A DNA stretch of 17,810 bases from Caryophanales bacterium UBA1427 (lineage in GTDB: Bacteria; Bacillota_I; Bacilli_A; ML615J-28; CAG-313). The first letter of the stretch is position 1. Every line of letters starts with the position of its first letter. The DNA lies in assembly GCA_002329485.1 (NCBI GenBank), contig DCTZ01000032.1, forward strand, positions 1-17,810. The letters run 5' to 3'. This document shows positions 1-7,382 of this stretch, in pieces. Under the pieces are notes generated by a model. That model searched no databases and was not told the DNA's origin. It saw only the letters and a list, made by a program, of their open reading frames with translations. The translations under genes were made by a program, and so were the position numbers.

Positions 1-202
1 TGCACTTCATATTACAAACAAGTAATTTCGGGTTTGTTCCCTTACCGAATCCGACCAAAACTTTTTCCTGATGTTATTATGGCCGTTTTTTTCGCATTAT
101 TTACTTTTTTTAAGCAATTAAGCGACAAAATATTTCTAAAGAATAGTTCATAATAAGATAGTAACAGGTAAATTACGAAAAAAGAAACCAAAAACCGCTT
201 GC

Positions 203-248
203 ACAAAAAGGATTTACCGGCCTTTTCGGCTTTTTGTCAAAAGGTCGG
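203..248 (+). terminator. Alternative hairpins, possible terminator of an upstream gene
   Basis: Two exclusive pairings are visible. The first joins ACAAAAAG at 203-210 with CTTTTTGT at 230-237 (8 bp), with an inner CCG/CGG pair; its A-run and T-run flanks resemble a bidirectional intrinsic terminator. The second joins 217-226 with 239-248, a 10-bp stem with one G-U pair and a 12-nt loop. The single base at 238 is too short to let both form as a pseudoknot. Both lie upstream of the predicted fakA start site, so they belong to a transcript entering from the left. The terminator role is an inference. Confidence 0.35.
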
Positions 249-263
249 CTGAGACTCTTTTAC

Positions 264-292
264 TTGCAATTTGGTTGAAAATATGGTAATAT
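264..292 (+). promoter_or_regulatory. Promoter for the fakA operon
   Basis: TTGCAA at 264-269 and TAATAT at 287-292 are separated by exactly 17 bp, and TGG directly before the -10 supplies an extended -10 element. The start site should fall near 299, giving a leader of about 70 nt. The pattern fits the housekeeping sigma factor (SigA type). Confidence 0.7.
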
Positions 293-369
293 TATATAGC
301 ATTTATAAAAATGATAATCATCTCAACTAAAAAAATAGAAATTCAAATCTTACCAAATGGAGGAAAATT

Positions 370-2037
370 ATGCAAACGATGAAAATTGATGGCCCAATGT
401 TTCGACAATTAGTTGTTAATGGGGCTAATAATCTTCGGGCCAATTATCGTGAAGTTGATGCTTTGAACGTTTTCCCTGTGCCGGACGGCGATACAGGAAC
501 GAATATGAAGATGACAATCGAAGCAGGTGTCAACGAAATCAGCACCTGCGAAGAAAAATCGATTTATGAAATGGCCAAACGCTTGTCGCGGGGAATGTTG
601 ATGGGGGCCCGGGGAAATTCCGGTGTTATTTTATCTCAATTGTTCCGGGGTATTTATAAAGGTTTGGCAGAATACGAAGAGGTCGGCGCTTTGGAGTTAA
701 GCCGTGCTTTTAAATCGGGTGTTGCTCAAGCCTACAAAGCGGTTATGAAACCGGTCGAAGGAACAATTCTTACGGTCGCCCGGGAAGCAAGCGAATTTGC
801 CGGATCTAAGGTGAGGAAAAAAACCAGCATTGACGAATATTTTGACCTTTACCTTAAGGAAGCGCGAGCATCGCTCGAACGCACCCCGGAACTGCTTGAC
901 GTATTGAAAGAAGCCGGTGTTATCGACTCAGGCGGTGCCGGATTTATTTATATTATCGAAGGGATGGCCAAAGCCTTAAAAGGCGAAATAATCGAAGTGG
1001 CCCCAACCGAAAAACCTGCCTTAAGCATCAAGTCCGACTTTGATGCCCACAGCGAATTGACTTACGGTTACTGTACCGAATTCGTGCTTCAGTTGCAACA
1101 CAAGAAAGTCAATATCGCCAATTTCACTACCCAGGATGTTATGGGCTTTTTGGAATCGGTCGGCGAATCGATTGTCGCCGTTAAGGACGAAGACTTATTG
1201 AAAGTTCATATTCATACCGCTTCTCCGGGAACGGTTTTGAACCATTTCCAACAATACGGCGAATTTGTCACGCTTAAAATCGAAAATATGCAGGTTCAGC
1301 ATACCGAAAGTCCGGTTGAAAAACAGGAAAACTGCGATTGCGAAGACTGCGTGGAAATGCGCAAAGCCGCACCGAAAAAATTTGGCGTAGTAGCGGTAGC
1401 ATCGGGCGAAGGATTGACAGCCACTTTCAAAGAAATGGGTGTTGATTATGTCGTTAAAGGCGGCCAAAGCATGAACCCGTCATCCGATGATTTTGTCAAG
1501 GGATTTGAAGCGGTTAACGCCGAAAACATTATTGTTTTCCCGAATAACTCCAATATCATCATGACTGCCGAACAAGCCGCAAAATATTACGACAAAGCCA
1601 ATGTCTATGTTGTACCGAGCAAATCGCTGGCCCAAGGTTATGCTGCTTTGACAATGCTTGAATTTTCGAGCGGCGATATCGAAAGCATTCTTTCGGAAAT
1701 TCAGGGCGTAATCGAAAACGTCACTACGGGATTGATTACTTATTCGATTAGGGATGCGGAATTCGACGGGGTGCACATCGAAAAAGGCGATTTTATCGGC
1801 ATTTGCAACGGTAAAATCGTATGTTCGGCCAAAACAAAAGAAGAAGCTTGCATTAAGTTATTGGAAAAAGCCGATCTGTGCGAAAAAGAAATCATCACCA
1901 TTATTTATGGCGCCGATGTCACGGATGATAACCTGTCGCAGATTCGCAAATTTATCGAAACCGAATACGAGGATTTGGAAATCGATGTAATTAATGGTAA
2001 GCAAGAAATCTACAGTTATATTTTGGCAATTGAGTAA
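370..2037 (+). CDS. fakA: Fatty acid kinase subunit FakA (DAK2/DhaL-type, YloV family)
   Basis: FakA phosphorylates a fatty acid held by a FakB partner, giving acyl-phosphate for phospholipid synthesis in the cytoplasm. The 555-residue length is normal. The N-terminal DhaL kinase domain (about 8-200) shows DGDTGTN at 39-45, GARGNSG at 79-85, PVEGTILTV at 128-136 and DSGGAG at 186-191, the expected nucleotide and Mg sites. The middle domain keeps Cys235 and the His280-Ile-His282 pair that match conserved FakA residues. The C-terminal part (about 335-555) is the FakB/DegV-like domain. A CxCxxC cluster (322, 324, 327) sits in the linker. The ATG follows GGAGG with a 6-base gap. It leads an operon with recG, plsX and rnc; PlsX uses its product, which supports the call. 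No FakB gene is visible in the window. Confidence 0.93.
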   Translation: MQTMKIDGPMFRQLVVNGANNLRANYREVDALNVFPVPDGDTGTNMKMTIEAGVNEISTCEEKSIYEMAKRLSRGMLMGARGNSGVILSQLFRGIYKGLAEYEEVGALELSRAFKSGVAQAYKAVMKPVEGTILTVAREASEFAGSKVRKKTSIDEYFDLYLKEARASLERTPELLDVLKEAGVIDSGGAGFIYIIEGMAKALKGEIIEVAPTEKPALSIKSDFDAHSELTYGYCTEFVLQLQHKKVNIANFTTQDVMGFLESVGESIVAVKDEDLLKVHIHTASPGTVLNHFQQYGEFVTLKIENMQVQHTESPVEKQENCDCEDCVEMRKAAPKKFGVVAVASGEGLTATFKEMGVDYVVKGGQSMNPSSDDFVKGFEAVNAENIIVFPNNSNIIMTAEQAAKYYDKANVYVVPSKSLAQGYAALTMLEFSSGDIESILSEIQGVIENVTTGLITYSIRDAEFDGVHIEKGDFIGICNGKIVCSAKTKEEACIKLLEKADLCEKEIITIIYGADVTDDNLSQIRKFIETEYEDLEIDVINGKQEIYSYILAIE

Positions 2038-2061
2038 GGGAAGGTTAACCACTTCCTTTTT
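2038..2061 (+). terminator. Weak intrinsic terminator between fakA and recG
   Basis: Immediately after the fakA stop, GGAAG at 2039-2043 pairs with CTTCC at 2052-2056 (plus a G-U pair at 2038/2057) around an 8-nt loop, and TTTTT follows at 2057-2061. The stem is short, and no promoter is seen before recG, so readthrough is needed. It would act as a partial stop that lowers recG expression relative to fakA. This role is inferred. Confidence 0.5.
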
Positions 2062-2081
2062 CCAAACAGAGGGGGTAAATT

Positions 2082-4115
2082 TTGCAAAACATTAAATTAG
2101 CATCCGAGGAGTATATTCTAGCACGACACAAAACAACACTGAAAAAACAAGGGATTGAGACAGTTGCCGATTTATTGTTTGAATTTCCCGTACGATACGA
2201 AAACTTTACGGTTACGCCGCTAAAAGATGCCAAACTCGACGAAATCGTGGTTTTGGAAGGCAGCGTCGTCAGCAAGGTCACGGTTACTTATCTGAAAACC
2301 AAACTGACGACTTTGTCATTTTTGTTTGAAGTCGAGGGAAAGATTATTCGTGCTACCATTTTCAATCGGACATATTTGAAAAACAAACTTGATTACGGAA
2401 CCTTAATCCGCGTAAGCGGTCGGTTCTATCAGTCTTTTTATAACTTTACCGTCAATTCGCTCATTCTTTGCGACGAAATCAACCGGGATATCGTTCCTAT
2501 CTATCGCATCAAAGATATCAGCGAAAGCAAATATTTAGAAATTGTCGATAAGGTGTTCCATAAATATAAGGACAGAATTGAGGAAACATTACCGGAAGAA
2601 CTCCTGCAAAAATACCGTTTAATCAGTCTCAAGGAAGCGGTCCGGATTCTTCATTATCCTTCCTCGCTGCAGGAACTCGAAAAAGCTTATCAACGTTTCA
2701 AATACGAAGAATTACTGAAATACCAATTATCGATGAAATACCTGCAATACATGCGTAAGAAAAACCATTATTGCGAACCGATCAATGTTCATTATGACAA
2801 GCTGGAAACTTTGGAAGAGAACCTGCCTTATGAACTGACTGCCGACCAAAAGAAAGCCATCCGGGAAATCCTGGAAGATTTGAAAGCCCCTTATCCGATG
2901 AATCGGCTGTTGCAGGGGGAAGTCGGAAGCGGAAAAACCATCGTGGCGATGATGGCAATGCTTGCGGTAGTGAGCGACGGCTATCAGGCAGCCTTTATGT
3001 GCCCGACGGAAATCTTATCCCAACAGCACTATGTTACGATATCCAACACTTTAAAAGAGTTTAATTTGGAAATCGCGCTTTTAACTGGTTCCACGCCGGC
3101 AAAAACCCGTACGCAAATTCTTAAAGGCTTAAAAGACGGCACAATCAATATTGTCGTGGGAACCCACGCGTTGTTTCAAAAAGATGTGGAATATGCCGCT
3201 TTGGGAATTGTAATTGCGGATGAAGAACACCGTTTCGGCGTACGCCAGCGAGTTTCCATCAAGAACAAAGGCCAAGAAGTCAACTACCTCAAGATGAGCG
3301 CAACCCCGATTCCGCGAACCTTGGCCATTACCGCTTACGGCGATACCGATATTTCCATCATCAAAACGATGCCGATAAACCGTAAGCAGGTAATCACCAA
3401 ATACGTGGCGCCAAACGAAAAGAAAATGGTCATCAACCATATGAAAGATGAACTGAAGGCGGGTCATCAAATCTATGTCGTTACGCCTTTAATCGAAGAA
3501 TCGGAAAGTTTGGCCAGCGCCAATGCCACGGAAATCTACGACAACATGAAGAAATATTTTGCGGGCATAACCGAAGTGGGACTTCTCCACGGCCGCTTAA
3601 AGACCAACGAAAAAGAAGAAATCATGCAACGCTTCCTGAACAAAGAAATCGGCATTCTCGTTGCCACGAGCATTATCGAAGTCGGCGTGAATGTCATCAA
3701 TGCGACCTCGATTGTGATTTTGGGAGCGGAACGTTTCGGTGTTGCCACTTTGCATCAGCTCCGCGGACGCGTCATGCGAAGCGATGCGGTACCGTATTGC
3801 TTCTTGTTTGCGGAAACGACGAACGAAAAAACCGAAGAACGTTTGAAGATGTTGGAAAACACCACGGACGGTTTTGTTTTGGCGGAATATGACTTGCGCA
3901 ATCGTGGCCCAGGGGAATTTTTCGGCGAAAAACAATCGGGAACCCTTAACTTCCAATTTGCTGATTTAAAAACCGATAGCGATATTTCCGAATGCGCCAA
4001 CCGCGATTCGGAAGCGATAATTAATAATCCGTTATTCTTAACAGGTAAAGAATACCGGGCATTATTCGAAGAGGCTCAGAAGAATTATCTCATTAAGAAT
4101 CAAGAATTAGATTGA
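2082..4115 (+). CDS. recG: ATP-dependent DNA helicase RecG
   Basis: RecG is a cytoplasmic superfamily 2 translocase that remodels stalled replication forks and branch-migrates Holliday junctions. The 677-residue protein is full length. The N-terminal third is the OB-fold wedge domain. The helicase core shows Walker A GEVGSGKT (279-286), Walker B DEEH (380-383), SATP (406-409) and motif VI HQLRGRVMRS (558-567), followed by the typical FFGEKQSG region. Motif VI has Met565 where Gly is usual, while the flanking arginines are kept. The start is TTG at 2082, placed six bases after the strong GAGGGGG site at 2069-2075; no better ATG lies near. It sits 44 bases after fakA and 16 bases before plsX. 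TGA is its stop codon, which supports the standard code. Confidence 0.95.
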   Translation: MQNIKLASEEYILARHKTTLKKQGIETVADLLFEFPVRYENFTVTPLKDAKLDEIVVLEGSVVSKVTVTYLKTKLTTLSFLFEVEGKIIRATIFNRTYLKNKLDYGTLIRVSGRFYQSFYNFTVNSLILCDEINRDIVPIYRIKDISESKYLEIVDKVFHKYKDRIEETLPEELLQKYRLISLKEAVRILHYPSSLQELEKAYQRFKYEELLKYQLSMKYLQYMRKKNHYCEPINVHYDKLETLEENLPYELTADQKKAIREILEDLKAPYPMNRLLQGEVGSGKTIVAMMAMLAVVSDGYQAAFMCPTEILSQQHYVTISNTLKEFNLEIALLTGSTPAKTRTQILKGLKDGTINIVVGTHALFQKDVEYAALGIVIADEEHRFGVRQRVSIKNKGQEVNYLKMSATPIPRTLAITAYGDTDISIIKTMPINRKQVITKYVAPNEKKMVINHMKDELKAGHQIYVVTPLIEESESLASANATEIYDNMKKYFAGITEVGLLHGRLKTNEKEEIMQRFLNKEIGILVATSIIEVGVNVINATSIVILGAERFGVATLHQLRGRVMRSDAVPYCFLFAETTNEKTEERLKMLENTTDGFVLAEYDLRNRGPGEFFGEKQSGTLNFQFADLKTDSDISECANRDSEAIINNPLFLTGKEYRALFEEAQKNYLIKNQELD

Positions 4116-4131
4116 TTAAGGAGGAAATCAA

Positions 4132-5154
4132 ATGATAAAGTTAGCAATTGATGCCATGGGGGGAGATTTTGCACCGGAAATAACCGTCAAAGGGGCTATG
4201 GATGCTGTGCAAGAATTTCCGGATTTGGAACTTGTTTTGTACGGCGACGAAGCCAAAATCAAAACCTATCTGACCAATTCCGAACGGATTACCATCGTTC
4301 ATGCGCCGCGGATGATTGAAATGGGCGAAAAAGACCCGATCGGGGAAATCCGGCGCAACCGCGATACTTCGATGGTAATGGCGTTTAATGCGGTGAAAGA
4401 AAAAGAAGTCGACGGCGTGGTTACGGCCGGTCCGACCCAGGGAGCGATTGTGGCTGCCCATCTGGTCATCCGTCGAATCAAAGGAATGAAACGGGTGGCA
4501 ATCTGCCCGAATGTGCCGTCGTTCAAAAAAAGCGGAGCCATCATTCTCGATGTCGGCGCCAATACTTCGATTGATCCCGAACATTTGTTGCAATTTGCCC
4601 AATTTGCCAATATCTATGTCAAAGAAGTCAAAGGCATCGAAAATCCGATTATCTATCTGCTCAACATCGGAACCGAACCGGGCAAAGGACGGGAATTGGA
4701 AAAGGAAACCTATGCCCTTTTGCAGGCTTCGGGGTTAAACTTTAAAGGCAATCTCGAACCTAAAGAACTCCTGATGAGCGATGCGGATATAATTCTCACC
4801 GACGGTTATACAGGAAATATCGCCATGAAAACTTTCGAAGGGACCGCCAAAGCGTTTGGCCATGCTTTGAAAGAAGAAATCGGTTCCAGCTTCTTCGGTA
4901 AAATCGGTTATCTTTTCATGCGCAAAAACCTCAATCGTTTCAAAGCCCGTTTCAGTGCCGATGAAGTCGGCGGCGCTACGCTCTTTGGTGTAGACGGCGT
5001 GGTTATCAAAGCCCACGGCGCAAGCAGTGCTTATGCTTTCAAAAATGCCATTCGGTTGGCCAGAAGAATGGTAGCCGGAAAAGTCATTGACAAGATGCGT
5101 GGTTATCTGCAGGAACATCCGATTGAAAGGTCAGATGAAAGTGATCAATCTTGA
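4132..5154 (+). CDS. plsX: Phosphate acyltransferase PlsX
   Basis: PlsX interconverts acyl-ACP and acyl-phosphate at the cytoplasmic membrane surface; PlsY then uses acyl-phosphate to start phosphatidic acid synthesis. The 340-residue length is usual. The family signatures AIDAMGGDFAP near the N-terminus, GTEPGKG, TDGYTGN and GATLFGVDGVVIKAHG are all present. The ATG follows a strong AAGGAGG at about 4119-4125. The gene lies between recG and rnc as in many Bacillota, but fapR, fabD, fabG and acpP, which often flank or follow plsX, are missing here. With fakA in the same operon, this suggests a role in using acyl-phosphate made from exogenous or recycled fatty acids. Its end overlaps the start of rnc by 20 bp. 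Confidence 0.96.
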   Translation: MIKLAIDAMGGDFAPEITVKGAMDAVQEFPDLELVLYGDEAKIKTYLTNSERITIVHAPRMIEMGEKDPIGEIRRNRDTSMVMAFNAVKEKEVDGVVTAGPTQGAIVAAHLVIRRIKGMKRVAICPNVPSFKKSGAIILDVGANTSIDPEHLLQFAQFANIYVKEVKGIENPIIYLLNIGTEPGKGRELEKETYALLQASGLNFKGNLEPKELLMSDADIILTDGYTGNIAMKTFEGTAKAFGHALKEEIGSSFFGKIGYLFMRKNLNRFKARFSADEVGGATLFGVDGVVIKAHGASSAYAFKNAIRLARRMVAGKVIDKMRGYLQEHPIERSDESDQS

Positions 5155-5824
5155 GTTATTGGCTGAGTTAAACCGGAAGTACCATCTCAACATCGAACCG
5201 AAACCGCTGATTGTCAAGGCCTTTACCCATTCCTCTTACGGGGAACAGGAAAGCAACGAACGCTTGGAATTCCTGGGCGACTCGGTATTGGGGATGCTGG
5301 TGGCAACGTATCTTTATCGTCATTTTCCGCACTTTAACGAAGGCGAAATGACGAAGATGCGGGCGACGTATGTTTGCGAAGACGCCAACAGCCAATATGC
5401 CAAAGAAATGGGTTTGGATAAAATGATTCTTCTTGGCAAGGGCGAAGAATTAAGTGGTGCCAGACGCCGACCTTCAACCCTATCAGATCTCTTTGAAGCT
5501 TTCCTTGGAGCCGTGTATTTAGAATACGGAATTGATGAAGTCAAAAAAATCTTGGACCAGGTAGTGTTCCCGCACCTCTTGGCCAATGACGTCAAACCGT
5601 TTATCGATTACAAAAGCCGGCTGCAAGAAGCGCTTCAGGCCGATGGTCCGACCAGACTCGTTTATCGGTTGGATAACGTGGAAGGTCCTCCTCATAACCG
5701 CACCTTCACCATGAGTGCGGTGCTCGACGGAGTGAAACTGGGAACCGGAGTCGGACGCACCAAAAAAGATGCCACGCAGGATGCCGCGCGCGAAGCTTTG
5801 AAAACAATGGCGATAATTAAATAA
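5135..5824 (+). CDS. rnc: Ribonuclease III
   Basis: RNase III cleaves double-stranded RNA and processes rRNA precursors and some mRNAs. With the start at ATG 5135 the protein has 229 residues, the usual size; a longer frame from 5087 would add 16 residues inside plsX without family support. The catalytic domain holds ERLEFLGD (42-49) with Glu45 and Asp49, and DLFEAFLGA with Asp118 and Glu121; these match the E. coli metal ligands with a +4 offset. The C-terminal dsRNA-binding domain starts near DYKSRLQEAL. The start lies inside plsX and has only a modest AAAGG site at 5126-5130, so translation is probably coupled to plsX. smc and ftsY, common next genes, are absent; a hairpin follows directly. 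Confidence 0.96.
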   Translation: MKVINLELLAELNRKYHLNIEPKPLIVKAFTHSSYGEQESNERLEFLGDSVLGMLVATYLYRHFPHFNEGEMTKMRATYVCEDANSQYAKEMGLDKMILLGKGEELSGARRRPSTLSDLFEAFLGAVYLEYGIDEVKKILDQVVFPHLLANDVKPFIDYKSRLQEALQADGPTRLVYRLDNVEGPPHNRTFTMSAVLDGVKLGTGVGRTKKDATQDAAREALKTMAIIK

Positions 5825-5833
5825 CACCAAAAA

Positions 5834-5870
5834 CCCCTCTTTTTCATAGGCTAAAAGGGGGGATTTATTT
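5834..5870 (+). terminator. Hairpin after rnc whose 3' arm is the dapB ribosome binding site
   Basis: Bases 5834-5843 pair with 5853-5862 as a 10-bp stem with one G-U pair and a 9-nt loop, followed by ATTTATTT. The tail is not a clean U run, so termination may be partial. The 3' arm contains GGGGGG at 5857-5862, the only Shine-Dalgarno-like sequence before the dapB ATG at 5871. Folding would therefore hide the dapB ribosome binding site. Confidence 0.65.
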
Positions 5871-6641
5871 ATGTCGACTTGGCAAATGGCGGTTATACTG
5901 ATGGGAGCGGTTATCCTTGCGCTTGGTGTCTTTTTATTAAAAAAGCCCGAAACAAAGAAAGCGGAAGAAAGGAAAATAACGGTTTTAATCTGCGGAATCA
6001 ACGGCAAAATGGGGTCCTTTATTTCGGAAAGTTTAGCCGGATCGTATCGGATCATCGGCCTTGACCCTAAAGGGAAAAATGCCAAGTGGCCTTGCTTTTC
6101 GGATTTGCGAGAAGCCTTGGAGGAAATCCCCGATATTATGGTGGATTTTGCGGGGGCGAAAGGCATCGATAATCTCCGAAAAGCTTTGCTTTGGGGGCTT
6201 CCGGTCGTAAGCGGCTCAACCGGTTTTTCGGAACTGGAAATCGAAGAACTGGTCGATTTGGCCAAAAGAAAACGCACCTCCTTGATTATGAACGCAAATT
6301 TTTCGAGCGGCATTTCCGATATCCGGGAATTACTGATTAAAGTCAAAGACCGTTATGCCTTTAAAATTACAGAAGCGCATCACAAATCCAAAAAAGACGC
6401 TCCTTCCGGAACCGCAAAACTTCTCTCCCGGATTTTGGGTGTGGAAAGCGAAAAAATCGAAGTAGTCAGAAACGACGATTTTACCCCGCGCCACACCGTA
6501 GAACTGCTTAAGCAGGGTGAACGGATTACCATAACCCACGAGGTATTTGACCGCAGCGCCTATTTAAAAGGCATCGGGGAAGCGATGGAACTTGCTTTAT
6601 GCAGCTTTATTGTCCGGGTTAATGGAACGGACCAAAACTAA
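5871..6641 (+). CDS. dapB: Membrane-anchored 4-hydroxy-tetrahydrodipicolinate reductase (DapB)
   Basis: DapB reduces hydroxy-tetrahydrodipicolinate with NAD(P)H in the diaminopimelate/lysine pathway. The Rossmann motif is GINGKMG (42-48), the SGSTGF loop is at 114-119, and the active-site segment HHKSKKDAPSGTA (170-182) gives catalytic His170 and Lys174. HEVFDR and the GIGEAMELA end fit the family. Residues 36-256 alone match a compact DapB. What is odd is residues 5-23, an uncharged hydrophobic stretch followed by KK and a charged linker, which looks like a single membrane helix with the enzyme inside the cell. No ATG, GTG or TTG in frame between the helix and the Rossmann fold would remove it. 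No other lysine gene is nearby. The ribosome binding site GGGGGG lies in the preceding hairpin. A role other than lysine synthesis is possible. Confidence 0.85.
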   Translation: MSTWQMAVILMGAVILALGVFLLKKPETKKAEERKITVLICGINGKMGSFISESLAGSYRIIGLDPKGKNAKWPCFSDLREALEEIPDIMVDFAGAKGIDNLRKALLWGLPVVSGSTGFSELEIEELVDLAKRKRTSLIMNANFSSGISDIRELLIKVKDRYAFKITEAHHKSKKDAPSGTAKLLSRILGVESEKIEVVRNDDFTPRHTVELLKQGERITITHEVFDRSAYLKGIGEAMELALCSFIVRVNGTDQN

Positions 6642-6706
6642 GATTTTTGCGAAAAATAAGGCCTTTTTAGCCCTTAAAAGCCCTAAAAAAAAGATTAACG
6701 TTAAAA

Positions 6707-6736
6707 TTGTCAAATAAAGTTGGTTTATGTTATAAT
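6707..6736 (+). promoter_or_regulatory. Promoter for dnaD-nth with repeated AATTGTCA
   Basis: TTGTCA at 6707-6712 and a perfect TATAAT at 6731-6736 are 18 bp apart, with TGT giving an extended -10. AATTGTCA occurs twice, at 6705-6712 over the -35 and at 6734-6741 at the end of the -10, and a 10-bp palindrome TTAACGTTAA lies at 6695-6704 just upstream. The repeats could be an operator; that is inference. Confidence 0.8.
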
Positions 6737-6761
6737 TGTCATAACAAAAGGAGGGCTAAAA

Positions 6762-7382
6762 ATGAATAACTACAGCAAACTCATCAAAGCAAATCTGATT
6801 TCGTTTAATACGGCACTCCTTACGAACTACAAAAAGTTGGGATTGGACGAAATTGATGCCATCATCATTTTGCATTTGTATCACCAAAAGCGTGATCGCG
6901 ATGACTTCCTTTCAATCCGTTCGCTGCGTCTGAAAATGACGATCGATCAAAAACGTTTATCCGAACGGATTTACAAATTGGTGGAACGGGGCTTTATCGA
7001 ACTTTTCATTGAAGACGGCCAAAAGGAACAATTCAGTTTGAATCCGACGATTGAAAAACTCGGCCTTTGTTTCGAGGAAAACCCCGTAGTGGACGAACAA
7101 AAAGAACGCAAAGAATTGGTGCAAAGAATTGTCGAATATACCGAAACAAGTTATCAGAAAACCTTATCCCCGACGGATTTGGAAATTATCAACGGTTGGG
7201 TTGACGAAGGGTATACTTACGAACAAATGACCGAGGCTATCTTTGATAGTCTGAAAGCCAAAAAGATGCACTTGAGGTATGCGGACGCGATTTTGATCAG
7301 TCGAAACCAAAAACGCAATCAAGTTGCCGTTGACCCATCGATTAAGGAGATGCTTGATCAGGTATATGTTAAGAGAAGATAG
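6762..7382 (+). CDS. dnaD: DnaD-family replication initiation protein
   Basis: DnaD is part of the Gram-positive primosome that helps load the replicative helicase at the origin and during restart. The 206-residue protein has an N-terminal helical/winged-helix part (about 10-100) and a C-terminal DnaD/DnaB_2 domain (about 115-190), with the LSPTDLEIINGWVDEGYTYE stretch and a following YADAIL segment typical of the family. ATG 6762 is chosen because AAGGAGGG at 6748-6755 sits six bases before it; an upstream GTG at 6720 lies before the predicted transcription start. nth starts inside its last codons, so the two are coupled, the same dnaD-nth order as in Bacillus. The exact paralogue (DnaD versus another DnaD-like protein) is inferred from this neighbour. 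Confidence 0.88.
   Translation: MNNYSKLIKANLISFNTALLTNYKKLGLDEIDAIIILHLYHQKRDRDDFLSIRSLRLKMTIDQKRLSERIYKLVERGFIELFIEDGQKEQFSLNPTIEKLGLCFEENPVVDEQKERKELVQRIVEYTETSYQKTLSPTDLEIINGWVDEGYTYEQMTEAIFDSLKAKKMHLRYADAILISRNQKRNQVAVDPSIKEMLDQVYVKRR

Larger units (their letters stand above)
1..369. other. Non-coding region upstream of fakA
   Basis: I find no convincing gene in this stretch on either strand: there is no open frame of useful length with a ribosome binding site, and no tRNA-like fold. It is AT-rich with several A and T runs. It holds two competing hairpins (203-248), the fakA promoter (264-292) and the fakA leader. The gene to the left of the window lies outside it, so I cannot say whether this region is the end of a convergent unit or a divergent promoter region. 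Confidence 0.7.

Noticed and set aside
5519..6346. Long open frame (275 codons) on the minus strand
   Set aside because: It is antisense to rnc and dapB, both with complete family motifs, and its translation is low-complexity with no recognisable domain. It is a shadow frame.
6659..6684. Hairpin after dapB as a terminator
   Set aside because: The stem has a mismatch and is followed by eight A residues rather than T, so it does not fit an intrinsic terminator on the plus strand.
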